The notes under the pieces are model-generated. The model saw only the letters and a program-made list of their open reading frames with translations, had not been told where the DNA came from and did not search any database. From assembly GCA_027563935.2 (NCBI GenBank), contig CM050452.1:34542850-34606849 (forward strand): a DNA stretch of 64,000 bases. The letters run 5' to 3'. A program made the position numbers and the translations under genes. This document shows, piece by piece, positions 21,885 to 34,084 of this stretch (position 1 is the stretch's first letter; each line of letters begins with the position of its first letter). This DNA is from Costus lasius (lineage: Eukaryota > Streptophyta > Magnoliopsida > Zingiberales > Costaceae).

Positions 21885-23618
21885 TGATGTAGGATGGAGA
21901 CACGAAATATGATACTAACTAAAGTCCGATTATTATTATTTTTTTTTAATTTTAAAAATAAAGTGCAAAATTCAGAAAATAGCTAGAAACATAGTGTTGC
22001 AAATATATCATTTAAGACAAGTAAATATGCCTTGCAGGAAAGTCTATAAATCCAAAATTTGTTCCAATTAACCCAAGAGCTAGTTCCAAACTAGTTCTTT
22101 TGAATCCAATAAAAATCAGATGGTGATGGGATATTAGGCATGTAAAATAATTGCAACAAGATAGCCAGTCGGATTAGAAAATAAGAGTTGTGCAGGAATG
22201 TATCATTCATCAAGATTTGCCATGACGCAAAGGTTAATCTGTTGAAGCTTCGTTCGAAACTTCTAGTCCAATTGATAGATGAAGATGTGCGCTTCCGTGT
22301 CATGCCAAAATTCAAGACTTTTGTTGCGTCAATTGCTTACGATACCTGCAAGGAGAAGCCTAGTCATATTAGAATTAACTTAACTCGAAACAGTAGACAC
22401 GGGAAATTCTTGGAAAATAGGGGAAATGGAGTAAGGGGCGGAGGTCGTCGGCGTTCGTCCGATGGTGCACGGACGTCGAAACTGCTACTAATGGAAGTTG
22501 ATATGACTGTCAAGAGGATGTGGCCGGAGTTTCGGGGCGGGCGGTGGCCGGCCGGAGGAGGACGACGGTGAAAGGCGGGAGTAGGGCAGAAACTGGGCGG
22601 TAACAGGGGAAGCTATGCGGGTGGACAGAATTGCTCGCCATTCGTCCGATGGTGGATGAACTCAAAACCTGCTTCAACTGGAGGCTCTCAAGATGGAAGA
22701 GAGGTCGTCGCCGGTGTTTGAGGTCGATTGGTGGCTAGTTGGAGGAGAATGGTGCTGCAAGGCGGAACTAGGGCGGAAGGCAGGCGGAAATAGGGGATTC
22801 GAATGGACGTTCGATTCCGGCAATCCCACAGGCCGATGGATGGGTGCCGGCGGTTGGAGGTTCTTCAGGCAAAGGATGCGTGGTGGCTGAAGTTTTGCGG
22901 AGATCCGCTGGCTGGATCGTCGGCGGCGACACTCGAAATTTTGGTAAAATATGAAGATGGCTGAAGCGTGCGGGTGATTGAAGCGGACAGGCAACTTTGG
23001 AGGAAGTAGAGATTAGGGAAGAGGGAAGAAGGGAAACTAGGTGACACAAGCACCTCAGAGTGGAAGAGGATAGGAGACATCCGATTCCATTGGAAAAACT
23101 ATTTCATTCATCAAATTAGATTACAAAGATGCATACGTGAAGAGATACATATAGATGAAGCTTGAAGAGACGTTGCTGCAGGGGAATGTTGCGATTTCCA
23201 TTTTGAGCAGCAAGGAGACGTTGAGAGGAACGTTGCAGCTTCCAAGTTTGATCAGTAAAGAGGAGACGTTGGAGATTCCTTAAGAGGTGTATGTAGACGT
23301 TGAAGCTTAAGGCTGGATTTTGGGCTGAGCAACGGTGGACTTTGTGAAGGAAGGTGCTCTTGTTGAGATGGCATGGATGTGGTTGGCGTATGCAGACCAC
23401 AATTTATTGAATCCAGCAACTTCTTCAATGGGCTTGGGCTTGGGCTTAGACATCTTGAGTGTGAATGTCTTGATCATTACTTGTTGAAAGTAATTCTTCT
23501 ATTATTGGGCTAGCTTTTGATTAAGCATGCTAGCTTATTTGTGACCTCATGAGTCTTTGTCTATGACACCTTTAGGCTCCACTTGTATCTTCGTGGCTTG
23601 TAGTTCCTATCCCTATCA
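21885..23618 (-). repeat. E3 right LTR (5' LTR)
   Basis: 1734 bp, start TGATGTAGGATGG, end CCTATCA, collinear with 18436-20173. Confidence 0.88.
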
Positions 23619-24566
23619 TTTCTCCATGCTAGCTTAAACCTTTTGTGGGACATGGGGGAGTAATTCCCTCTGATTTCTTAATGACTAGATAACTTTTATT
23701 TTCGTCAGAATAGTTTTATTATGATAATTCTACTTATGTGATAGATTGTTCTATGATTCTCCATAGTTTTCTTATTATCATGCATGATTCTAGAGTTTTC
23801 GCAATAGACTTAAAAGTGACTTGTGAGAACTTGGAACTCTAAAATTGAATAATAGGGACTCACTGTAAGAAATTAGGTTAGTTCTTATTTTCTGATTTTA
23901 GAATAATAATTGCCATGTTTGATAAAAAGAATCTAGGTTTGAGTTATTTTGTCAAACGGGAAGATCTTGTGCGAAAGCAAGGATCAGAACGTTGGAAAAC
24001 CATAAGTAGAACCTGTGTTGAGACTCGAATGCATGAAAGTGATCCTTGAGATTCCACTTGAGATAATCAACTAGAATTCAGATGCACGAAAGTGATCCTT
24101 GAGTTCTTCATTTGATGATTTACTTATTTTTAGCGTTAGGATAGATCTTGCGCGAAAGCGAGGATTGGTCCCTGCATGATTGTCTGCACAAAAGTGAGAT
24201 GATCCTTTTATGAAGTAAATTATATCTTTATCATAATGAAATTAGACTGATGACCTTTTATTCATATCTAGTCACAGAAATCAAAGTGGATGAAACCCTA
24301 GTCCCAGTTTCTCTCTCTGGTATTTTCATTAGCTTTCGATAATTCACCTGCATATTTTCGATTGCCTAGATAGTAAGAACTCAATTATTTGGTACTTGAC
24401 AAACAAGGTCTCTGTGGGATCGATATTTTTTATTACTTCGAGTATCCGTGCACTTGCGGACACAACAGGTTTCTCGACATAACAAGTTCTTGGTGGCAAC
24501 GTCGGAGATAAGTTTTTGTATAGCTACTTGTTGGGATACAACAAGTTTTTGAAGGCATCATTATCA

Positions 24567-26292
24567 CAAGTTTTTGAGCAATTTCAATGCATGAGCGAAT
24601 TCTAATCATCAAGAGGAGTTTACATATCAAATTTCAAGACAAACCAAGTTTTCCATTAAAATTATGGTAGTGTCGTAATTATGTTTACGACCGTAACTTA
24701 GGATTATGGCACTACAGTAAAGAATTTCACGGCCGCAACCCACAGAGAAATTTTTTGACAATTACGGCACTACTGTAATAAATTTCATGGTGCTAGAATT
24801 TTGGTCCAGATTCAAGCATAGACTTTCAGAGATTTCAGACAAATTATGGCACTACATTAATTAATTTCATGGTACCGTAATTTTGGGCAAAATTCATACA
24901 GAAGCTTTTAGGGACAAACGAGAAGATTATGGCAGTACCATAACATTCATCACGGTACCGTAATTCCGGGCCATTTCCTTATAGAAACTTCCGAAGCCAT
25001 TACGGCAGTGCCATAACGATCATCACGGTACCGTAATTTGCGCTCAGTTTCCCGATTCTTTCGCTGAGAATTTAAAAAGATGATTTCTCAAGATTTAGGG
25101 CACTAATTGAAGATCCAAAAAAAGAGGAAGACTCAGCATTAGGAGGGGGAGATTTTCGAAGCAAAAGGAACAATTTTCATTAAGGATTCACAGAGAATTT
25201 CAGAGAATCGCCGCCGCGCTAGGGTTAATCACCGTTCATCGTACAGACCATCTCTGGCCATGATATTTGAAAGGAAGCTTCGTATGAGGAAGGAGAACAC
25301 ACCACAGAAGTTTCAGAGTGAAAGGAGGCTGATCAAGGGAGAAATCAACGAAAACGTGGTCACGTACACTGTTCATCGCGACTCTACACAAATTACGGGC
25401 TGTAATTTTGATTACAGCCCTGTTTTGTAACTTTTACTTTTCCCTTTCGATTTCTAATCATTCTAAAACCATTTTCCGTCATGCTAGCTTAAACCTTCTT
25501 TTGAGACATGAGGGTATAATCCCCTTGATATTTCAATGACTAGATGACCTTTACTCCATCAATATATTTTTGGAATGGTAATTTTACTTAAGTGATTAAT
25601 GTCTTTAATCGTCTCTAGTTTCAATCATTAACATGTGTTATAGTTTTGTGCTATAGACTGAGAAGATGATACACAAAACTTGGAACCCTAGAATTTATGA
25701 TAGAAATTCATCGTAAGAGATTAGTTGTGTTCTTATCTTTAGATTTTAGAAGTTTAATTCTTGTTAATGTTTTGATCTAGAAATTATTATTGTTCTAGGC
25801 ATAAAAATATGCTAGAGATTGATATTGGATTGTTTGAAATCCTTAAGTAAAACCTGTAAAACTAAGGTATGAGAGTGCTTGGTTTTGCTTGAGATCTCTA
25901 CATTGAGATGGAATGCACAAAAGTGATTCTTAATCTCTCTGTTGAAGTTTACTTATATTAAACATTGAATAGATCTTGCATGAGAGTGAGGATCGTTCTT
26001 TGTAAATTGACTGCGCGAGAGCGACTTAATTTCTTTATTAAGTAAGCCATATCTTTACCATAACGAAAATAGATTCATGAACATTTAATTATATCTAGTC
26101 ATTAAGGTGGATGAACCCCTAGTCCTAGTCTTTCTCTCTGATTTTCCGTATACTATTTCGATTGTTTACTTTCATCATTCTCGATCTTTTTAGCTAGTGA
26201 GAATTCAATTCGTCGATACTTAACAACGAGGTCTCTGTGGTTCGATATCTTAAATATTACTTCGAGTATTTGTGCACTTGCGGACTACAACA
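24567..26292 (+). repeat. Athila-type LTR, left copy of copy II, 5'-truncated
   Basis: It aligns with the copy I and copy II right LTRs but lacks about the first 170 bp. It carries array C, the Cys/Arg-poor GC block with TAGGGTTAATCACCG, the GCTAGCTTAAACC segment and the TGCACTTGCGG end. At about 26293 it is cut by the copia scrap complex, so the expected primer site and gag are missing. Confidence 0.65.
24660..25037 (+). repeat. Array C: paired palindromes in copy II left LTR
   Basis: Six units at about 24660, 24712, 24758, 24842, 24925 and 24998. The last three have the clearest two-arm form, such as TTATGGCAGTACCATAA then CATTCATCA then CGGTACCG. Confidence 0.82.
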
Positions 26293-26779
26293 ACTTTCGG
26301 TTACAGAACCATAGGGGGGCCCGTGGATATCAAGCTTCCCTCAGGGAGAGGCAAATCCTCTGTTTGTCCATTGACCTTCTCATATGGGTCATGACATACT
26401 CAATGACAACTGTTATGACCTCCCAACTACGGTAAGGTGTTAGGTTGCATCAAAGTATGTACCTAACCACATAGAAGAGCCAATGACCTCAAGTCAAGAG
26501 ATCAATGCAACTCCTGTCACTTGTGAGGATAACTCATGACAGCAAGTCATAACCTCACAGCGGGTTGGTCCAGTATATCCACCACTGATATACCCATATG
26601 TTTGCATTAGCACCTCATGCCTAACCAGCCCATATATCAGTATCACATGTACCAGAGCTGTCCCATATCCACTAATGTACATTAACTGGGGACAAGAGTT
26701 TGAGCACATATCCAATCTGTCTCCAGGGACTGATGGAGCTACTAATGGGTGGGAGGGTCCTTAGAGCCGTACTCTAGGG

Positions 26780-28415
26780 TGTTACACGATGCACGCAAAA
26801 ATGGGAGAGGGTCATGACACGAGGGAAGTGAAAACGCATCGGAAATGCAGGGAAACATGAGGGAAGCGCGATGAAAATAGCGTCGAACTCAATCGGGGCA
26901 TCACGAATGCAAAAAAAACTCAACGACACCCAACTACTGAATGTAACAGACTAACCTCATAGCAATTTAGCAAGCTCACTTGGCACTTTAAGCTCAGCAC
27001 ATTAAAAGGGCAACGGTGGCGCAAGATTTAGCTCGCGCCTATGTAGCTAAAAACACACCAAAGAAACAAGAGAACCAGCCACGCCTCCGACGAACAGATA
27101 CCCGTGGGTGAAGGGATGAAAACCACAGTGAAAATGTATGGAATGAAGTGGAAAAACTGGCGAACCTGACCCTCCGGTGGAGTGGGATTTTCTTCTTTGA
27201 AAGCATGGAAAGGGGAACAACTTGGAATCGAAGGGATGTCCTCGACCCATACGTACTCCAAAGATGAAGCACCGACTTCGACTTCTACGCGCTGGAGGCT
27301 CTCAGCTCACCAGGACGTCTCTACTCACTAAGGGAACTAAGGAAGAAGTTACCCCAGCCTCCTCTTTTATAAAACAAGAGGGGAGGGAACAACACAAAAC
27401 TACTAAAGACAACATATTTTAACAAACAACTACTCTTGCAGGCCACTAAAGTGGTCAATCTACAGCTACAAGACAAGGAAAAATAAACTCCTACCTAATA
27501 TTCCAAGAAGCTGATTGCATGGTCCTTTGTCCCTTGTACGGAGGCGGTTAGACGTGCTCGGAGCACACCGTGACAAAGCAGCAGAATTTGGATGTCGTGG
27601 GCTAAGTTACTACTGAAGTGGCACGTTCTTGGGCTGTACTACTGAGTTGGTTGCATGGCCCATTAGTGCTTGGGCCGTCTGGTAGGTGACTCGTGATGTT
27701 TTTGGGTTAAAGAACTTCGGTATGGATGGCTAACGGACTCACAACTCCCACAAAGTGATCCAGTGGTTGAGTGGTGCGTTGGGACCATCGTAATGTCATC
27801 TTGTTGGGCTCCTTTAGGTCATCATGAGGTGGAGGAACATGGTAGGGAGGGTGACGTACTTCGAAAAGGGGTCGTCGAGGGTCCTTCAGGTCTTCAGGGC
27901 TGAACACGGCCTGGTCAAGTTAGTGAACACGGCCGTATTCGGGTGCTCTAGCTTCTGCCGATGTGAACACGGCCTGCTCGTGTTCTAAGGCACGGCCATG
28001 TTTGGAGTCGCCAGGAGTCGCCGAGGTGAACATGGCCTGCCCGTGTTCCGAGGCATGGCCATGTTCAAAGTCGCTAGGATCCGCTGAGGTAAACACGGCC
28101 TGCCCGTGTTCTGACGCACGGCCATGTTTGCGTTCGTGCCCGAAATCACCGTCTTTTCTATTTTTCGCCCAGCCGAACAAGACCTGCCTGTGTTCAGATG
28201 CACACCCGTGTTCAGGGCCGCCAAAGATCGCCGAGTTGAATATGGCCTGCCTGTGTTTAGATGCATGGTCGTGATCAAGGTCGCAGGAATCTGACGAGCC
28301 GATCACGCCCATGTTTGGTTGCACGGCCTGGCCGTGTTTGGCTCACAGAGACATCTCATGGCGCTTGTTTGCGCTCGGATCTTCTTCCTTTTCAGTGCTA
28401 ACTCCTCCTACATCA
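26780..28415 (-). repeat. Unclassified 1.6-kb insertion, probably a solo LTR
   Basis: The alignment of the two E4 LTR copies breaks at both edges. The insert has TG...CA ends on either strand (minus: TGATGTAGGAGG ... GTGTAACA), which suggests a solo gypsy-type LTR. The flanks are taggg and gggac, so I see no clean target duplication. No coding region is recognisable. Its distinctive content is the palindrome array at 27902-28341. Confidence 0.45.
27902..28341. repeat. Array of paired palindromes of a different sequence (ACGGC type)
   Basis: Arm 1 is like AACACGGCCTGCCCGTGTT. Five or six bases later comes arm 2, like ACGGCCATGTT. Clear units begin near 27965, 28026, 28089, 28176 and 28235, spaced about 60-87 bp. 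The two-arm layout parallels arrays A-E but the sequence is unrelated. Confidence 0.75.
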
Positions 28416-28548
28416 GGGACATTGTCATGTAAGAACACAATCATAGATTTAAACTAAGCATGATAATGACAAACATATATAAGAAATATCATTATCAAAT
28501 AGTGCAAAAGATAGACCAAAACTAGGTCTTAGGGCATAAACACCAATA

Positions 28549-29291
28549 ATCTCGCACTTGCACTTAGACCTAGAGGTTAAGGAACCTGAACCCCATATCC
28601 CTCGTATGACTATCATGCTTCTACTACGCCAAAGCCTTGGTCAGTGGGTCTACTAAATTGTTCTCTATGTCAACTCTACTAATCTTGACATCACCTTGGT
28701 CAACGATTTCTCTGATCAGGTGAAATCACCTAAGTATTTGTTTGGACCATTGATGAGACTGTGGTTCCTTTGCCTGTGCAATAGCCCCATTGTTGTCACA
28801 ATAAAGCTCAATGGGATCCACAATAGTTGGATCCACTTGAAGATTAGAAATGAACTTCCTTATCCAAATGGCTTATTTGGCTACCTCAGAAACGGCGACA
28901 TAGTTAGCCTCGGTTGTAAAATCAGCTATGGTGGATTGCTTGAAGCTCTTCCAACATACAACGCCTCCATTATCTTGAACACATAGCCTGCGTGCGATCT
29001 AAAGTCATTAGGGTCAGACTGGAATGACGCATCAGTGTAGTCCTGAACACTGAGTTCTTTCTGTCCCCCATAGACCAATAACAAATCCTTAGTTCTTCTC
29101 ATATACTTTAGGATGTTTTGTACAGCCACCCAGTGTTGCAGACCTGGATTGGATTGGTATCGACTGGTTATGCTCACAGTATAAGCCACGTCTAGTTTGG
29201 TACACAACATTGCATACATGATCGATCCTATTGCTGAATCATAGGGCACTCAACTCATGTCATCCTTCTCAGCCTGTGTGGTGGGACAGGT
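28549..29291 (-). pseudogene. Copia pol 3' end (RT tail and RNase H), E4, decayed
   Basis: Minus-strand translation shows PYDSAIGSIMYAML, DVAYTVSITSRYQSNPG, NILKYMRRTKD and DYTDASFQSD, the RT/RNase H linker and start of RNase H. Later RNase H parts continue in shifted frames to the polypurine-like AAGTGCGAGATTAT at about 28549-28562. A TGA lies just upstream of the PYDSAIG block. Everything upstream in pol is missing because at 29292 a plus-strand LTR begins. It is related to but clearly distinct from C1. Confidence 0.7.
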
Positions 29292-30190
29292 TGGTGTATA
29301 TGCCCTGAGACCTTGTATAGGTCTATCTTTGTACTACTGAACATTGATAATTCTTATATCATTCTGCATTGTCATTATCATTGTTTACTTACATCTGCGA
29401 TTGTGTACTTAAATGATAATGTCCTAGGAAACAGATTGGATCTGTGCTCAAACTATTGTCCCCAGTCAATGTACCTTAGTGGATATGGGACAGCTATGGT
29501 ACTTGTGAGACTGGTATATGGGCTGGTTAGGCACGAGGTGCTGACGCAAACATATGGCTATATCAGTGATGGATATATTGGACTAACCCACTGTGAGGCT
29601 ATGACTTGGTGTCATGAGTTATCCTCACAAGTGATAGGAGATGAATTGATCATTAGACTTGAGGTCATTGATTCTTCTATATGGTTAGGGATATGCTTTG
29701 ATACAACCTAACACCTCGCCGTAGTTGGGAGGTCATAACGGTTGTCATTGAGCATGTCACAACGCATATGAGAAGGTCAATGTATAGATAGAGAATTTGC
29801 TCCTTCCTGAGGGAAGCTTGATATCCATGGAGCTCCAATATGGTTCTATGACTGAAAGTGTATGGTCTTACCTAGGTGAGAACCTGATTTAGTCATGACT
29901 ATGTGATTAGGTTAAAATAAGTGGTGACACACATGTCCAATCAGATATCAGTTTGGCAAAGGGACTATAATGCATACGTACCTAATTGCAATGATGGGGA
30001 TATCGATGTCGATATCCATTCTGATAACTTGGGTAGCAGTGATGCACTGCTATATGCCACTCACTGCTTGTGGTGACCTTAGGTCAGCACTGCCAATGTC
30101 AGAGGAACCTACAGGGTCACACACCTTGATACTCGAGTTTTCATATTGATCAGGTAGCCTTTAGATCGAGTTATTGGATAACTCGGATCA
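29292..30190 (+). repeat. Partial LTR of the E4 copia family, plus strand
   Basis: It starts TGGTGTATATGCCC and aligns in inverted orientation with 26293-28548. It stops at about 30190, where Athila-type copy II sequence begins. No matching target duplication is visible. Confidence 0.6.
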
Positions 30191-30192
30191 CC

Positions 30193-30469
30193 ACCGTAAG
30201 ATTTTTCACAGGCCGTATTTTCACGAGATTTTTTGACGAGAATTTCTGAAATTTACCACGAAATTACGGTAGTACCGTAAATTATTTTACGGGCGTAATT
30301 TTTAAGTTTCAATTTTTAAAAAAAAAATAAAAAGAAATTATTTCTAATTGAATTTTACGGCGGTACCGTAAGATGTTATATGGTACCGTAATTTTGAATT
30401 GTTTTTCAGCAGAGGACTATCGAGATTTTACGGCACTGCTGTAAGATTTTACACTGCCGTAATTCTGTT
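30193..30469 (+). repeat. Array D: paired palindromes ahead of the Athila ORF, copy II
   Basis: Four units at about 30193, 30264, 30355 and 30432. Examples are TTACGGTAGTACCGTAA then TTTTACGGGCGTAAT, and TTACGGCGGTACCGTAA then TATGGTACCGTAAT. It is the equivalent of array A, shortened on its left by the junction at 30190. Confidence 0.82.
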
Positions 30470-30993
30470 TCTGGCACGCGATTCCTGAGCCATTTTTAGG
30501 GTTTTTGGGCCGTATTTCAGGGTTTAATACTCGTTCTCACGCTAACTTCGCACCTCGAACCTTCTCCGACCACCAGAGCACGCCGGCGACTCTTCTGGTG
30601 AAGTTCCGAGCGTCTTTTGGGTACTCTTTTCACCGATTTCTCCACTTTGGCGAGTTTACACGATTTTTGCCCTTTCATTCGTTCTTCCTCGTTTCTTAGT
30701 CGTTTTGAGAGATTTTTGTTTGCAAATGCTTCTTAGAGGATAGGCGACGATTCCTAGTTCAATTCTAGAATTTTTGGAACGATTCATGGAGCGTATTGAG
30801 CAAGATTGAGCTCACACGAAAATTTTCCACCCTGTTTTTCGCCCAATTTTCCACTGTTCCGTCTTTGATGGAAATTTTTTGAGTTTGAGCTATGATTTAA
30901 CTGATATTATCTATAAATATTGCTTAGAATGAAAGATTATATCATTGTATTGCTATATTGTGCTTTGAATTTATAGTTTGCAGCTTGTTTGAG
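30470..30993 (+). other. Leader of the Athila ORF, copy II
   Basis: Collinear with 14269-14842. The acceptor GTTTGCAG ends at 30983. The donor position reads GGCGAGT at 30649-30655, which would need a GC-AG intron (30650-30983). Confidence 0.35.
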
Positions 30994-33900
30994 ATGGTAC
31001 CAAGAACAAAGTCTATATTTCCAAGAAGGAAAGGGAAAGCCCCAGTTGAACCTTCCCAGCCTGAAAACCCACAAGGGATTATCTTTAGAAATGAGATGCA
31101 GGAGGCAGGTACAATCAGATTCTTGAGAGGTAGGTTATCAATACCAAGTATGGAGATAGGAGGACTTTGGAAGCTTTGGGGTTATATGAAGATGTGCTAT
31201 GGATGTTTGATAGGATCCAGGCTAAGAAATTTTTCCAGATGACTCCACACACTTATTTGCCATTGGTTTTGGAGTTTATGAGTAGTTTGATTATTGATTT
31301 GAAGGAGTTCTCAAATGGACCTACAGAAGGAGAAATCACTTTTACACTAGCCAATGAAGAGAGGAAACTTATGTTGGGGTATGCCCTTAAGGCTAATGTT
31401 TGAGGCCTTGGGATTCTATTCAGTATCATGTATAAACTCTTATGTTTATAAAGGCAATGGTTATTATTCAGGTTGTTACATCAGCTGCTGCAATGTGTGT
31501 TCTTCTGAATAATGTCTCAATGCTGTTCAGCTAGGCTGACATGCTATATTGTCCTTAGTCGAGATATCTTGGTGAACCTGAGACAGCCATGATATGATTG
31601 AGACTAATATGTGTTCTAATCTTATAGGATGCTTCGAGCATGGAATAAGATGTAGACTCATGGGTACATTGGATGTACTGGACAGACCCTACTAGGATAT
31701 TCAATTGCTTGTCACAATGTGAATAATCCTTGATTGCAACAAGTGGCACATGTCCTCTGACTTGAGATCACTTGTGTTTCTAAATGATGATTGTCATTGT
31801 TTTGAGTTATTTCAATATCATTTGAAACATAATGATTATAAACTATCTTGAATAATGAGCTTGAGTCAGGTTAGGGCACTAGTGATAGACAAAGGATTGC
31901 CATCTCCTGGATTGGAGTGTGATGTTCTAAAGGGGCCCCCCCGAATGAGATGATTGAGAAAGTGTATGGCCATACCCAGGTGACTATGTTCACCTGATCT
32001 AATCATGCTCATCATATTGGAGTTACAGGCTTGACACGCTTGTCCAATAAGAACATCCAGTGGCAAAGGAAACTTGTATGCCTAGTGAAGTGGATTCACA
32101 CTTGTGCTGTGGTTTGGGTGTAGTCTTGGAAGACTCTTTCCTTTATATCGGGAGACAGTGATGTGTTGCTAGATACCCCTCACTGATCGTGATAACGTAA
32201 GTTATCGTTACCGACATTTAAAGGAAACCCTTAGGGTCGCACAATTTGATGATATGGCTTACTTAAGTCAAATCGTGTGGACTGAATTGTTTCGGTTCAG
32301 TTCAAAGGGATTTAATCTCTGATTGTAAGTGAGATCTGGTCTGATCATGTTTGATTGATTAGGGCTTGAGATCGGTAAGCTTCGATCGAGAGTATTGATG
32401 CTAGATCGGTGAGATCAAGAGCATGAAGAGATGAACGGTTAGATCTACAGCCTTAGGGTTTAAGATGATCTAGACCAAATGGCTTGGGCTGGTTTGGTTT
32501 GGTCTTTGGACCAAATGCATTTACATTGAACCGGTTCAAGAGCTTGAACGCATGGTTCATTGTTTGTGGCGTTATTGATCGGTTTAGAGATCTTGAACGC
32601 ATGGCTTAATGTCTTTCCTATTTTGGAAAGTAATAAGCGCATGTTCCCTTCAACGCCAAAACAAGTGAACGCTCCATTCAACCTTTGGCACCTCTCTCTC
32701 TCGACGAGACCTCGGTGTGGAGAAGGAAACATCTTGGAGAAGGTTCGGCAAGCCTAGAGACCATCTCTCATTCCCTTTCCATACGGCAAGAACCCTTGAA
32801 GAACCTTGCTAGCACAAGGATCTCCAAGGAGTAGGCACATCACCTTGTGTGCGTCAACTAGGGAGAAGATCCCTTTCGGTCTTTGCTTCCAAGCTACCAT
32901 CCATATGATGGCGATGGTATGATCCTTCATTCATGGTTGCAATCGTTTTGATGTTGATCATATGGCATGCAAAAGATCCTAATAAACCCTATGCTTCCTT
33001 GCGAAAATCTTGAATATGCGCCCACCCCCTCTTTAGGGTTTCACGCCCCCCTCTTGAAAGGGGTTTCTTCAACTTACACTGCAGGAAGTCAGAGATATCT
33101 TTGAGCTGAGCACAGGAGGTTACACTGAGATACCCCTTGGGTTCATTGAGAGCATTTTTTGGAATCAGATTACTAATGAGAGTCATTACTATGCTGTTTC
33201 TGCTAGAGCTTCAAATATCATGAATCCATGTATTAAGTATGCACATAGGGTGCTTGCACACACAGTGTTTGGAATAGGAGATAGTGATGATATGGTCCGT
33301 CAAGCTGAGTTGTATTTTCTTTGGGGAATGCTGAATGGATTTGTTGTGGATGTGGCTTTCTATATGGTGAAACATATGGACAAAGTAGCTAGGGCAAAAA
33401 GGGGAGCTGTAGTGATAGGAGGATTGATCACTCCTATAGCCCAGTATTTTGCAATAGAGCCCTATGGAGTGGAACTTGCAAAGGGGAATGCAAGGCTTGC
33501 TCTTGAGTCTTGCATAGCTATGAAGATGATTGTGAGAGAGGGGGATACCTTTTGTTTGGTCCTTGGACCAAATGTCCCTACTCTACCTTTACCCCACATT
33601 GAGAAAACCACCGTCAGAGATAGAGCAAATTGGAAGTTATCTCCGATTGCCGCCGAGGCAGCCTTTACACCACTACTTGACACTGTTCCGCCGCCACCCA
33701 CATGGGGTCGAAGAGGTGACCCCTTTGGCATGGAGTCACCCCATCATGATTCTTCACACCCTGCTGGTGATTCTTCACACACACCTAGAGGAGGATTTCC
33801 TAGTGTTCATGATCTAGGATTCCAGCCTCTACATGCACAGATGCATAATCAGGAGCGCCGCATGGAGAGGGTGATTGACTCCTTGGGGAAGGTGACTGAG

Positions 33901-34077
33901 TCTCTTGGGCACCTCCATCAAGATGTAGAAAGATTGAGCGACCATATGGAGGACATGGGGAATTTCCTCTATGATCGCTTTGGATATGAAGACCAGAGGA
34001 GATATGGCTACTACGGTGATCAAGGAGGGCAACCACATTATGATGCTGAGGCTACACACCCTGATGATGTGCAGTAG
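30994..34077 (+). pseudogene. Athila ORF, copy II, split by solo LTR and frameshifted
   Basis: This is the same protein family as 14843-16224 and the better preserved C-terminal half. Landmarks: LEALGLYEDVLWMF, HTYLPLVLEFMSSL, GEITFTLANEERKL, then after the LTR GGYTEIPLGFIESIFWNQI, NPCIKYAHRVLAHTVFG, VVIGGLITPIAQYF and a histidine/proline-rich tail ending YGDQGGQPHYD. Breaks: a one-base deletion near 31108, a TAG at 31131-31133, and a 1700-bp solo LTR at 31372-33071 placed between KL and the following beta-like segment. From 33077 to 34077 the frame is open. The function is unknown. Confidence 0.78.
31372..33071 (+). repeat. Solo C1 LTR S1
   Basis: 1700 bp, TGTTGGGGTATGCCC ... GGTTTCTTCA, target duplication actta at 31367-31371 and 33072-33076. 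No internal region is present, so it is a product of LTR-LTR recombination. Confidence 0.93.
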
Positions 34078-34084
34078 ATGTTCT

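Larger units (their letters stand above)
18436..23618 (-). mobile_element. E3: non-autonomous gag-only Ty3/gypsy-type element (TR-GAG-like)
   Basis: A 5183-bp element with LTRs at 18436-20173 and 21885-23618, TG...CA ends and target duplication tttct (18431-18435 and 23619-23623). The iMet primer site next to the right LTR and the purine-rich CACCCGGGGAGAA next to the left LTR set the minus orientation. The internal region is 1711 bp and holds one gag-like frame, with no protease, RT or integrase. It interrupts the Athila-type LTR, and the host sequence matches the uninterrupted copies on either side. LTR divergence is a few percent by eye, older than C1-a. Confidence 0.88.
17436..24543 (+). 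repeat. Athila-type LTR, copy I, split by E3
   Basis: The LTR occupies 17436-18435 and 23624-24543 (about 1.92 kb without E3 and one target duplicate). It aligns along its length with the right LTR of copy II and, from an internal point, with 24567-26292. It carries palindrome array B and a scattered motif GCRCGAAAGYGA (for example near 23967, 24030, 24083, 24151). The exact end is uncertain. The common sequence continues to GGGATACAACA at 24543, but a primer-site-like stretch (TTGGTGGCAACGTCGG, near 24490) could mean the LTR ends at about 24484. Confidence 0.65.
26293..28548 (-). repeat. Partial LTR of a second copia family (E4), minus, with insertion
   Basis: On the minus strand this begins TGGTGTTTATGCCC (right end 28548) and aligns in reverse with the plus-strand LTR at 29292-30190. 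It is interrupted at 26780-28415 and cut at about 26293, losing roughly its last 360 bp. Confidence 0.6.

Noticed and set aside
27902..28341. Regularly spaced repeats resembling a CRISPR array
   Set aside because: The genome is a plant nuclear one, repeats are imperfect and themselves two palindromes, spacing varies, and no cas genes exist. It is an LTR palindrome array.
26780..28415. Clean target duplication around the 1.6-kb insert
   Set aside because: The flanks taggg and gggac do not match when TG...CA ends are used. A near match (taggg/caggg) needs a non-canonical end, so I did not claim one.
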